A stretch of 64,000 nucleotides of DNA, from NCBI GenBank assembly GCA_029964075.1, contig CM057141.1, positions 6,262,001-6,326,000 of the forward strand, written 5' to 3'. Both the position numbers and the translations under genes were made by a program. This stretch comes from Patiria pectinifera. Lineage: Eukaryota > Echinodermata > Asteroidea > Valvatida > Asterinidae. Of the stretch, positions 1 to 11,019 are shown one piece after another; position 1 is the stretch's first letter, and each line of letters begins with the position of its first letter. The notes under the pieces are model-generated. The model worked only from the letters and a program-made list of their open reading frames with translations, searched no databases and was not told the origin of the DNA.

Positions 1-372
1 AGTCAAACCTCAAGGGAACAGGTTCAAAATTTGACTTAAGCAGAGTTTTGAGTTAAGCAGGGTTGTATATCATTGTTACACTACTGAAGAGAATGGAGTC
101 TTCGTTTGACTTAACAATTGTTTTTGAGTTATCAGAGTTTGACTTATCGAGATGTCGCTGTACCTGCACTTGTTGAAAATTGACAACAAGCTTATTAGAA
201 TAATATAAAGACCAGGTAGTGGAATGGCTGATATTTGACTGATTTTAACGAAGCAATTTAAGCTAATATTCCTCTCAAATCATTCATTCATATATTCAAA
301 TATTCGTTTGATCTGACACAGTGCTATATTGCCTGCTTATATTATACAAATATTCAATGCTTCGAGTGGTGT
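1..372. other. No gene seen; degenerate repeat-like sequence
   Basis: AT-rich sequence with imperfect repeats of 'TTGACTTAA' and 'GAGTTAAGCAG' type words in the first 160 bases. There is no coding frame with protein-like composition. It is probably an intron or 3' flank of the acyltransferase gene whose remaining exons lie off the left edge. Confidence 0.5.
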
Positions 373-484
373 AGTAAAACTAGCCTCCCGAGGTGATCCA
401 TGGACATTCTATTTTCCCGAGGCGAAGCCGAGTGAAAATAGAATGCTCCATGGATCACCGTGGGAGGCTAGTTTTACTTCACCA
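373..484. repeat. Hairpin repeat (near-perfect inverted repeat)
   Basis: A ~48-bp arm beginning GTAGTAAAACTAGCC is followed by its near-perfect reverse complement, around a centre that reads CCGAGGCGAAGCCGAG. Related hairpins with the same GAGGCGAAGCC/GAGCCGGAGGCGAGG style of centre occur at 28.03 kb and 54.4-55.1 kb. Probably a short foldback MITE. Confidence 0.75.
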
Positions 485-1127
485 CGAGATAAAGCATTCA
501 ATATTTGTTTTATAACACTTCACCCACAGATTCTGCTTGGTTATAATATTCTAAATTATTTAAATCTGAACACAGTTGAAATAAACTTCAATTTCAATAC
601 AAAATTGGTAGAAAATGTATTTCTCTCTTCCAAACTACCCCTTCCCGAAATGTTTGAACCCAACTCTGTGGCGCGCTCTCTTTAGAACAAAACGCGCTGC
701 GTGCAACGCGCACACCAGCATGCATTTGCACACAAATGCTGCGCTGTGGAAATAGTACTTTGGTTGCTAATGGTATAGTACTTTGGTTGCTACGGGTATA
801 GTACTTTTGGCCGTGCACAGAAAGATAGCAAAAATAGAAAGTATCATGTGACTCGCTCTCGGCCAATCAAGACACAGAATCTGCAGGTGAGGTGTTATAA
901 TGACTCCTATGTCGAGAAAAGCCGACAAAATAAATAAATAAAAATCAAAGGAATATTTGAAGCAGCAATGCCAAACAAAAATGACGCAGAAAATGAAAAA
1001 GTTTGATTTTTGTACAGACATCAACACCAGGGAAGACGTGCGTATTAATCACAAACAGTATCTTCTTGGTCTCATTCGCAAGATTTATAGATTTGTGACT
1101 ACGTTTTTGAACGGATGACACACCTAC
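485..1127. other. Intron-like sequence, no exon found
   Basis: I looked on the minus strand for the next acyltransferase exon (expected to contain a CMGWxWYL-like stretch) and did not find it. A short direct repeat 'ATAGTACTTTGGTTGCTA' occurs at about 750 and 776. The remainder is AT-rich. Confidence 0.45.
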
Positions 1128-4100
1128 CTCTGTCATGAACCCTTGCGGGAAGAAATTGTTGATGTACAGGAGATCAGTCCACCAGTACTTCTCACATGAA
1201 GGCTTGGCGGTGCTTGTGTACCAGAGCGGACCGTCACCGAAGAACGGCTGAATGTACATCCACACCAGAATGGTCAGGCCCAGGACTGGAGTCAATCTTC
1301 GCACACACACAAAACAATACATAAATAAAACAGTGAACACTCAATCAATAAAAAATAAGTGAGAACTAAAATGTCTTTATGCAACAAATCTTTCAAGGCC
1401 GAATACTGCTATATTCTAATGGACTCATGATGTAAATAATTTCTTTAGACGGGAAAAAAAAATCAATTTTTTGATCCTTGTTTCTAACTTTGTGAACAGT
1501 TGAACAAGTTTCACCTTCATGATATGGATGATGTGAATGAACAGTGGACGTTGCTTTGTGAACAATGGTGAGAGCTTTCATATGTGGGAAATACTGTTTA
1601 GAACGCCACTAATCTAGACCATTCGAATTTTGTTTTCCTTTGCTTCAATTGACGCGGCTTTTTACAGTTCCATTCCATGGCGTTTCACTTGTAGGGTTCC
1701 AACTTTTCTAAAGATCAACACGCTGGGTGCCATTGTTACCGGTACCCCATAAAATCATGTATGTATAAAAAAAATACTGTTTCGTGCACATATGGCAAGG
1801 TAGGCACAACCGATTTTAATCTGAATGTGCAGCACAAACTCGTTCTAGTTGTTAGAACCTTTTGGGTCAAGCAGTCTTTACATTTCAATAGCATTTGGTT
1901 GTTGTTCAGTCCGGTAGGATTCTTACATAATACTGGGAGCAACATTAGGGTTGACTTATGGTTTAAAAAGTTTTGAAAAGCCAGAAAAAAAAGGGGGGGG
2001 GGGAATCTCACCCACCTCCAGTAACGATGGAAATAAAACCAGGCCCATGCTTTCGCTGACCTCATTTCTTGCATGCGACTCAACGTCAAGAAGGAGACCA
2101 AGAAACCGCTGAATAAAAATAACAAATTAATGTCATTAAAATAACATGTGACACTTTTCTATTTCACAACAGATGTCATCCTTCAAAAGCAGCACTCAAT
2201 AAAAATAGGAAATCGTTGAATAAACGTTAGTCACTTTCACAGTAGAGCTTCTACTGTGAACTCCTTGTGCAAACACTAGAGGGCGTTTTTCTACAACTTT
2301 TGAGACCCTAGTGGAGGGGACACGGAAGAAGACTGACTCTGCAATTGAAAAAAGAACATTGACTGAAGATTTAAATCTTGTGATTTTGTAGTTTTACCAA
2401 CTAGGCTCCACCAACATAGCGCTGGATGACTCAGTTGGTAGAGCATTTGGTATGGCATTCTGAAGTTCAGAAGTCCCAATTGCACTCCATCACTATTCTG
2501 TGTTCTTAAAAAACGAAGTCAGTTAAAAAAGGGACGAACCACAATTTAAAAAAAAAATAAAAAAATATGGATTTCAAATACTGACCTGAGAAAGAAGAAC
2601 GAATCCACGGCGAAAAATGCATTTGAAATCGCTTGGAAACCAAAGCTTTGCAACCACTCCAGCACAACAAGAATATTTTCTGTGAAGAGAAAATAATTGT
2701 TAAAAGCAGCATTAGGGTACAGACTAACTTGTTAAAGTCGAACCCTCCCACACACTGCAGAATCCATCAATAGATTTTTGGAAGATTTAGGAGGATGTAG
2801 GAAGGTACAGACAAGGCATTGTGACTTTTTATAGGGCTTGACGTTCCTTAGAAGACACAAGAGCCTGTTTACAGTACACACACCAATTAAAGGTATAGTC
2901 CATCATTTGTAATTTGTGCATTTTGTTCATTTGAAGCAACAAAAGTGTTCAAAATCTAATGAAGGATACTGAACAACTAACCTGATGAAGTTTCAGCTCA
3001 GCTTCAGCTGTATATTCCGAGAAAAATAGCATTCTAGGATCTAAATTTCAAATCAAAAGTTGCTGAATCATGTTTTGAATTGTTTTGAATTGCAGCTATA
3101 CACGATGTCACGCACTGATCTGACGAATTATAGCAACCGCGCGCGTGTGCGTCGTGCCATTGCTTGCGCGCGCTGCGCCGAATAACAAAAAAGAACTGCT
3201 AATTTAAATTTTCCTACGGTGCGTCTTAAGACGCACCGTTGGAAAGGCCTTCTTTCGTTGATTACTTCAAACTGATAGCTTGCCAGAAAGAATAATTTCA
3301 CAGGGAGTTTAGTCCACTTACTATCTTTCAACCAAGTATGTTTTTCAACAATAATACGCCAGTTACTTTTTCGGATGGCTGCAAATGATGGACTATAGTT
3401 TTAACATAATTATGAACAGCATTCGGCCCATCTGTAAATGAGCAATAGCTCGATCTTAGTTGCCACTTTTTGTTATTGTCCTTCCGTGTTAAGGGTAAAG
3501 GTAAAGAGGGACGAACCTGTGTTCACAGGAACAGAGTGCCCATCTCTCTTTCGAAGCGATTGGGCCAGACTCGAGTCCATGAAATGCTGCTATGGGAAGA
3601 TCGCCACAGCGAGTCTGTTACCTTCCCAGCATTGAATAATGCCGGTACCCATTTACCACCTGGGTTAAGAGGAGTTATTGAGGTAAAGCGCCTTACTCAA
3701 GGGCACAACACGCTTGGCCACGGCAGGGCTTGAACCCACAATCTCACGATCATGAATCCTGTGCCCTAGACCGCACATGCCCTTCCATGTAAGTAGACTT
3801 TTAGTAAAAAGAATGTGTCGTCCTAGATTCCTGCACAGCGGAGCATGTTGGACTGAAGGGTACTTACGGGTGGCGCTGGTGCTTATTGAGAAGAACAGGG
3901 TGTGACCCAGGATGACCCAGGTCATACTGATGACCCGGATGCCGTTCAGCGAGCCGATGCTGGTGTCTTTCTGCTGGGTGTCCAGGAGTTTGGACAGGTT
4001 ACGGGTCACGGCAAAGCAGAGGAGGATTCTGCCTAGCAGGCTCACTGTAAAAAAGGATGAAAACCAATCCAATTTTGCGAGAGCAATGGTAAAGTAAAAG

Positions 4101-7100
4101 ACAAGGTGGTCCTCGAACCACGCGTCTCGCCTGCTTGGGTGGTTATCTTTAAAGAGTGACTCTTGACCATGGTGTGTGGTGTGTGACCTTTGACAGCATT
4201 TTCATTTGAAGGTTCCCGTGTTGCATCTATGACCCAAGTTTGGTTCCAATTGGACTTCAACTTTTCAAATGAGACCAATTTTACACGTTCAGATATTTTA
4301 CAACCTGACCTCGGATGACCTTTGACATTGGTATGTGACCTTAGACATCATGATCATATGAAGGTTACCATGTTGCATCTTTGATTCAAGTTTGGTTCCA
4401 ATTAGACTTCAACTTTTCAAATGAGACCAATTTTACATGTTCAGCCTATTCGACAACTTGACCTCAAATGACCTTTGACCTTGGTCTATGACCTTTGACA
4501 TTATTATCATATGAAGGTTCCCAATTGCATCAATGACCCAAGTTTTGTTCCAATTGGACTTCGATGTTTTTAAATAAGACAATTTTTTTGAAACTTTAAC
4601 CGAAATACTACATAAATACTACATACGTAGAGACATAGTGATTGCACAGTCTCTTTCCTGAAGAAGCGAGTCAGTGAGTCCAGGCGATAAAAAAAAATTG
4701 GAATATTTTCTTCAACCAACAGTCGTAGGTTAGATGTACCAGCTACATTCCTTCCAACCCTATGGTCTCCTTTCATGAACAGTACATTATGGGGGAGAGT
4801 GGAGGGGGGGGGGGAAGACACACTAGGTAAGCGCACCGGTTCGCGTTTGCATACGGCACGAGGAAGCATGACTAATTTTATCTCAAGTGTGCACAAAGCC
4901 ATAGCGTCTTCATGTTTCTGTCCTTCCTTTTCTTTTTTGGGGGAATCGTGGCGAGATTTCACTGAATTTCATAACAAATTTGACATAAATTCATATTCAC
5001 ACAATCAAAGTAATTTTGTTTTTCAAATTGGCTTGATTGTCAGTTATACAAAGCTCAAGTACTGTTGTATGCACACTGTTCTGTGACGATGTTGTTGTTT
5101 TTTTTCGTTACCTTCCGATGTGTCATGTTTGATAGGCAAATTCCAACGATGGGCCATTTCTCGTCCATACAGTGGCTCGACGTCATCATCACAGCTGTCA
5201 ATATCGTCAGCATCCTCGTCAGTATCATTAGCATCGTCACCACTGTTGATCACGGCACAGTACAGCCATCGCCCGTGCCTCTTCAGTTTCTTGGTGTCGA
5301 GACGCAACCATTCGTCATACAGTGAACCAATGATCATTAGAACTCCTAATGTGGACAACAGGACACTGGATCGGGGCAAAAACAAAGAAGGAAATGAACG
5401 ATGTGCTCTCATGTCTGGATCCAGCCCCCTGCCCGTCATTGCTTGTATGATGGAGGGACTGGAAACCAGTCTACTGGGCTCTCGTTGTTATAGTATTATC
5501 ACGGTCTGATGTATCAAAATCCATCAAATAGGAAAGTCTGCAGACCATGGGTTCGAGTCCAGCTTGTGGGTATTCATGGATGTGTTCTTGGGCAAGACAC
5601 TTTATCTTTATCAATATAGTGCTTCTCCACACTTGGAGCAAAAGTGGATACCTATGAGGGTGGACTGGGTGGGCCATCACCGCATTATGGGGAAGTTTTT
5701 TTACAGGCATGCAACTGGGAATTTATATTTTAAAAAACGAGGAAACTCCAAACCGCACAACACTTTGTACAGTGTTTTTTTTTAATTTGTAATGGCATTC
5801 ATGAGAAGTAAAAAACGAGGAGATCAGCGAATCCAAGGAAAAGTTGCATGCCTGTTTTTATTGTTAGGCAAATTAGGATCGAGCTATGGGGACTTTCTGC
5901 TGTCCCCACAGTGACTTCAGTCCCCATGGGACAACTCGTGTAGTCCCCACAACTAAGGAACAAGTATGTGTGTGCATGTATGGCTTTACAATGGAGAACA
6001 GACACACAAAGGGAGTACAAAGATCCTTTCAGTCCTCGAGCATTGGGTCTTTTGTTGAAAACGGTCCCTGATCGTACAGCTATGTGCTTAGTCTACGGGG
6101 AGTGTTATATTACAGGGACAAAGGAAAACACAAAGCATGGTCCTCGGGCGTATAGAAATTCGTGACTGTCACAACTGTCTGGGTTTTTGCATGTGTGACA
6201 AAATGGCTGCATCGAGCCATGTACTCCCTGGGAAGTTGAGATGGTCTGTGGAATGCTGTATTGGCCCGACGGGCAGGGGTAATAATAATGTAGTACCCTG
6301 ACTACCATCAGCATTGGCAGGTAAGCTTGGACAGTTTACGTATAAGCCGGTCCAGTGGGCCTGTACTCACATTGTGCAGATGACGCCAGCACTGTAAGGT
6401 ATCGGAGGAGATTCCGAGCAAGTCACGCTTACGGCAGTTATCGCTTTAAATTCCACATACTTCAGTTCAAGAAGATCTGAAAAACAAAGAAGTAACTGGA
6501 ATTGAGATCTGTTTTACTGGCAGAAATTAACAAAATTTGTATTAATTGTTAAAGGGAATGTACATCATTGGCTTTTGCTGTAATTTTCAGAAATGGAGTA
6601 TTTGAGGGGTTAGTATAATATAGCAAATATTGTTACACTGACATGTTTGAAGTTGTATGGTCGAAAATGCTGGAAAAACCAAGAAAAACAAAATTGTTAT
6701 AGTAGTCTGGTTCCCTGACTCCACTAAAGATGAAATGGATCAATTTATAGTTGCCAGAAAATTGTAAGGTAAGGGAACCAGTCTAGCTGGCCTGCAACCG
6801 TTCATGAACATGTAACCAATACCAAACAAAATTTGGACTGAAAAAAGGTAAATTTGGAGCAGTTGTTGAAATATAGTTAGGTTTTTCCAACGGTGGTCGG
6901 CCGATCACCGTTGGAAATGTATACAAAAATACAATTTTCTTGAAAATGACTTCACACCAGGTGCCATAATTTTACAGGATGCTTTAGACTCTCATTTACC
7001 AACATCCTAGTAAGGTATTTCGTAAAAACTTGGTAGTTTTATTTTTCGATGTTTGCAAATGTTGTATATTCCCTTTAATGGCAAGTTTAAAATCTTCCAG

Positions 7101-10100
7101 TACGGAACAAAAGTAATGTGGGGGAGTATTCAGTAATGTGGGGGAGTATTCAGTCACTCGATCAGTAACTCAGTCAGTCTGGGAGTCAGCAGAGTTGCAA
7201 CGAGTCACTGATTTTTGTGACTCGAGTTGAGTCATTTTAAAGAAGTGACTCGGGTTGAGTCATTAAGTTAAGATGGTCGAGTCGAGTCGAGTCAAGTAAT
7301 TAGCTCGAGTCAATTCGAGTCACAAATATTTGAGCACTATACAATAAATAAACACAAGAGAGAAAGTCATTTTTTTTGGCTTTTTATATTTTACATTCGG
7401 GCTACTACATGTGGCGACACCACATTTGCCTCTTAATGAAAATAAAAAGGGGGTGCCAGCTGATCGTCATTCAACTAATGGGGACACTGATCAAACCACG
7501 TATGTATATGTATACATTATTCGCGAACATTCTAATGTAAAAGGACTCAAGTCTCATTAGCCTTCATCGAGTCGAGTCGAGTCATTCTGATAAGGGACTC
7601 GAATCAAGTCGAGTCATTTGCTCGCAGTGACTCGAGTCGAGTCATTTGCCCTTAGGGACTCGAGTTGAGTCGAGTCACCAAAAATTGTGACTCGAGTTGG
7701 ACTCGAGTAGGTCATTGACTCGAGTCATTACAACTCTGGGAGTCAGTCTGTCAGACAGGCAGGCAGTCATTCAGTCATAGAACAGTAGAGTCTTTTTAGC
7801 TACAACCTCCTCCCCCCAAAAAAAATCAACATGGTTACCTAGAAAATATTGCAGTGCGCCCAACAAGTCCTGATTGGAGCAGGAAGCTGGTGCACATAAT
7901 CCCCAGCGGACATTAATCACTGGCACACCCTGTAAAGGGGAAGAAAAAAAATAACATTATATGTAGAAGCGCTTGTGTGCAGTGCTAGTGATGGTTTCGG
8001 CATAAAAGTAAATATACTTGGCTTTTAAGAATCCGCAACATTGTTCAGACCCCACCACACAAATAAGAATTTTATTGTGACCTAAAACTTAGAGCTAACA
8101 AAATTGGAGAACTCTTTCTATTGTTGATGTACCCTAACGTGGCGCGGCCCCCAACGTGGCGCACTTTGATTTTTCGCCTACAGAGCAAAAGTTTTAACTG
8201 AAATTTCACAGAAAGTGAAATTTCATCAAGTTCTAAACACTCCTGTTCATAAATCGTGAGTTTATTTACCTGTAACAAATTTAGAGGAAAAAAATATTTT
8301 GGCGTGATTTTCCGATATTATTTTCAAGTGCAAAGTGAACCCTTTGAAAATGCCCCGAAAAATAGGAAAATAATTTTCTGACAAACATCTGGCTGGGTAT
8401 GTAAGTAGAGATAATAATAATTTATCAGAATTTATCAAGTTTACAGAAATTCTTAAATGTTAATTTGGAATTTTCCGAGATTTATTCAAGTGCGCCACGT
8501 TAGGGAACACTCCGCCAATTTGTGCCCAATTTCCGGACGCCACCGTTTTTGAATTGCGGATTAAATTTTATGAAACTGAAATTGTTCACAGAGGTTAAAT
8601 AGCAAGCGTTAATAAGGTAAAAGTACCAGTATTTTACTGCATGAATTTGAGGTTTGTCAACAAAGAGGTTTGGCAACACTACACGAGGAAAGTCGGGTAA
8701 GCTTTGAAGTGCGCCACGTTAGGGAACACGATTATTTACCGGGATTCCAATCTTGGTTGCATTCAGCAATATATCAGAAAGACAGTAGTTGAACTCCTTA
8801 ATGGATAGACATTCGTCGTAGTTGCCTAGCCAGACAGCATTCCCTTCCAACAAACCTGCTCCGGGCTTGCCAAACGCATCCAGGGCTGAGATATGAAAGA
8901 TAAGAAGACAAAATGAAATATCCAGATGCTATTAGAAAGCAAGAAATCACAACAGTAGCAGGACTTCAACTACTGACACTCACCTGGAGAAAAAGAAAAT
9001 TGGCCACGCTACAACTATAAGCCTTGAAGATGTCAAGCCAGTATGTAGGCTCGGAGTGCATCAGACCTTATTATTATTTTTTTTTATTTTGCAAATTTGT
9101 AGATGGGATGGTCAAGTCAATAATGGTTCACACTCCATGGGAATGCGACACGAGCAGTGAATCTACAAGTTGAACAAAGTCTAAGCTGCAGTGAATGTTG
9201 CACTGGCACTGAATGTTTCACTCGATCTATTTTGATATTCTTATGGAGCATGAACTAGTTGATCGAACACTTATCTTGTCCCTCGCAAGGGCCCCCCCCC
9301 CCCCAAAAAAAGAGGAGAAAAATGTGTGTGAGCGTGACAGTTTACTTTCAAGTTTAATGGCAAAGTTTATACAGACACACTCAGAATGCCCTCGCCTTTC
9401 TTCATTATCCCGCCTATGCAAACATACATTCTGTGCCAAGAGGTCCTTTCTGTCAAAGTCAATCAAGAGACTGTTTTCAACACTTAAGAATTCCCAGCCT
9501 ACATAAAGCAGGATTGACTGGCTGGGACCGTTTAAGTAACTTCAAACAGCTATGCTTTGACTCTGGGTGAGTGACAAAACAGCTGTGACCACAACTTGCC
9601 TGCTTTGTCTGTTGACCAAGTTTGACTAGTCACAATGCTTGCTCAATGCATGATCTGACTCCTGGTGACTAACCCGTGTTAAAAGCATAGCAGGGGAAGT
9701 GAAAGTGAGTTCTGACTGTCTGTGGCTGTCTAAATAGCAGGAGGGTTAAAGATACAACGTTACTCAGGCAAACTAGTGTTCTTGAGAGCCAGGTAACGAT
9801 GAACAGCGCCCCCTATCACCAGATGAGGTCCAGTGCCTCCTCCTCTCCCTTCTATTTGAATTTACAGCTGTTTGAAAAATTGAAAGTGTGCAGTCCCCTA
9901 AAAGACAAGTCTTACTGTGCACCAATGTGACCCTTTATTCATTTCCGAACTGTTTACCTTTGTAGTTTGTGCTGAGGTGGAACAGATAGTCCTTGCATGT
10001 CGGAGAGATTGTATCTTCCGAGGTTGGCGCCTGGAATTGGGACCGGCCTGCCTGGTACAGCCCACGGCCGAAGAACGTCGTCATCATGGGCACCAGCAAG

Positions 10101-10219
10101 TCGTTCATCGATTGATTCGTCATTGCTGCAAAATCGCCGGCGCAGTTTACCGTGACTGCGCACAGGATCAGGATGGCAACAAGCCATGTGACTGAGATAG
10201 GGCCAGATTGTTGCCTCAT
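1128..10219 (-). CDS. NRF-6-like acyltransferase 3 family membrane protein (5' nine coding exons; 3' end outside window)
   Basis: Nine minus-strand exons join in frame with AG/GT borders: 10219-9958, 8885-8740, 7929-7839, 6476-6371, 5365-5112, 4044-3868, 2679-2586, 2108-2016, 1296-1128 (1,392 nt, 464 codons). The start is the ATG just before a signal peptide (ISVTWLVAILILCAVTV). Residues about 75-200 form the cysteine-rich NRF domain, with LGNYDECL, RWGLCAPASC and VSVTC visible. A transmembrane segment follows (IVLLSTLGVLMIIGSL), then an acidic loop rich in D. The acyltransferase-3 core begins at SLNGIRVISMTWVILGHT and continues through FFAVDSFFFLSGFLVSFLTL, FYFHRYWRLTP and WWTDLLYINNFFP. Family members move acyl groups on lipids or small molecules in membranes; C. 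elegans NRF-6 affects fluoxetine response and yolk/lipid transport. The substrate here is unknown. The last visible exon ends in phase 0 at a GAG|GTAGGT donor, so about a third of the protein is missing to the left. No frameshift is seen. Confidence 0.9.
2887..3404. mobile_element. TTAA-flanked MITE, copy 1
   Basis: The element lies between TTAA and TTAA with inverted ends (AGGTATAGTCCATCATTTG and its complement CAAATGATGGACTATA). A central palindrome is made of GGTGCGTC/TTAAGACGCACC. It lies in an intron of the acyltransferase gene. TTAA target duplication is typical of piggyBac-type transposition; the assignment is inferred from the site only. Confidence 0.75.
3488..3790 (-). repeat. tRNA-headed SINE
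   Basis: Read on the minus strand, a tRNA-like head near 3790 has a B-box-like stretch (GTGGGTTCAAGCCCTGCC). It is followed by a SINE body with TTGAGTAAGGCGCTTTACC and GGTAAATGGGTACC, ending in a simple TTTACCCTTA tail. It is intronic. The SINE family is not assigned. Confidence 0.65.
4150..4590. repeat. Tandem repeat, ~153-bp unit, three copies
   Basis: The landmark GAAGGTT(C/A)CC followed by TTGCATC recurs near 4209, 4361 and 4514. Between landmarks are TTTGGTTCCAATT, CAAATGAGACCAATTTTAC and 'TGACCTTTGAC' words. It is intronic and non-coding. Confidence 0.7.
5500..5700 (+). repeat. tRNA-derived SINE
   Basis: A B-box-like ATGGGTTCGAGTCCAG is followed by TTCTTGGGCAAGACACTTTA, the usual layout of tRNA-headed SINEs in marine animals. 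The A-box end is degenerate. It lies in an intron, on the strand opposite to the acyltransferase gene. Confidence 0.6.
6549..7078. mobile_element. TTAA-flanked MITE, copy 2
   Basis: Flanked by TTAA on both sides, with ends AGGGAATGTA and its complement. Near the centre, GTCGGCCGATCACCGTTGGA mirrors TCCAACGGTG. It has the same internal layout as the copy at 10473-11019. Confidence 0.78.
7190..7738. mobile_element. hAT-type MITE made of CGAGTC repeats, 8-bp TSD
   Basis: The ends read CAGAGTTGCAACGAGTC and, inverted, CAGAGTTGTAATGACTCGAG. A perfect 8-bp duplication GGAGTCAG sits at 7182-7189 and 7739-7746. The interior is a degenerate array of GACTCGAGT/GAGTCGAGTC words. The 8-bp TSD and CAG terminus are typical of hAT. 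It lies in an acyltransferase intron. Confidence 0.88.
8128..8732. mobile_element. Probable MITE with GTGCGCCACGTTAGGG termini
   Basis: GTGCGCCACGTTAGGGAACA occurs at about 8491 and 8709, and inverted (CCCTAACGTGGCGC) at about 8132. This pattern suggests terminal inverted repeats plus an internal copy. No clear target duplication was found. The right end abuts the splice donor of exon 2 (8740). Confidence 0.5.
9395..9740 (+). repeat. Dispersed repeat, copy 1 of 4
   Basis: Contains CCTATGCAAACATACATT, GTCAAAGTCAATCAAGAG, TTTGACTAGTCACA and a GCAGG end. These words are shared, at reduced identity, with 24650-24995 (inverted), 44360-44690 and 53760-54325 (inverted). It has no coding capacity and is probably a non-autonomous DNA element. 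Confidence 0.6.
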
Positions 10220-10472
10220 ACTTGGGCCGTGCTTGACTGCTTCAGCGCAGGAAAAAATGCTGGTTGTATTTAAAATTAGGATGCAGTATCTGTTCGAAGA
10301 GAATAAAAGAGATTACAATTTATTACGTGAAAAAGTCCATCGAATTTATATTGGTGTTTGATTACGTCCAGATGTTTGTCAGCTTCTATCTTAATTAAAA
10401 CGAGTGATAAAAATATTGATATCCTAATTTACAGGGCAAATTTGTCAATGTTCTGTCACTTCATGTGATACA

Positions 10473-11019
10473 TTAAAGGGAATGTCTAATATTTGCTTTT
10501 GCTGCAATTTTCAGAAATAAATGGATTTGGAGGATTAGTATGTTACAGTTATAGAAAATATTGTTAAACTGACTTGCTTCACGTTTTGTGTTCGGAGCTG
10601 CTGGAAAATCCAAGAAAACCAACCATATTCTTGTAGTCTGGTTCCCTGACCCCACTTAAGATGAAACGGAACAATTTATAGACTTTGGGGAATTGTATGG
10701 TCAGAGAATCAGTCTAGCACTAGTAGCAGGCTTGTACCCATTCACAGCTACAGGTGTGTAATCAATTGCAAAGGAAATGAGGAATAACTAAACATGAAAA
10801 ATTAGAAGCAGGTGTTGACAAAAAGCCAGTATTTATCCAACGCTGGTCGGCCGACCAGCATTGGAAAAATTCAAGTTTTCTTGAAAATTTCAGTACACCA
10901 GGAGCCATGATTTTACAGGATGCTTTGGACAGTCATTCCCTAACAATCCAGTAAGATATTTCGTGATCATTTGATCATTTTGTTTTTTGATGGTTGCAAA
11001 TGTTGTATCTTCCCTTTAA
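10473..11019. mobile_element. TTAA-flanked MITE, copy 3
   Basis: TTAA on both sides and ends AGGGAATGT/its complement. The central palindrome is GCTGGTCGGCCGACCAGC. It lies just upstream of the acyltransferase first coding exon, so it could fall in that gene's 5' region. Confidence 0.78.

Noticed and set aside
2420..2490. tRNA-like sequence (GACTCAGTTGGTAGAGCA)
   Set aside because: The A-box match is good, but no convincing B box or acceptor pairing follows. At most a decayed SINE head.
5044..5439. Alternative frames over the acidic-loop exon, including a plus-strand 129-codon frame
   Set aside because: Shadows of acyltransferase exon 5 (5112-5365, minus), which joins in frame to exons 4 and 6.
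9213..9506. 97-codon plus-strand frame upstream of exon 2
   Set aside because: Overlaps a dispersed repeat and a C/A homopolymer run. No family resemblance, and it lies in an intron of the acyltransferase gene.
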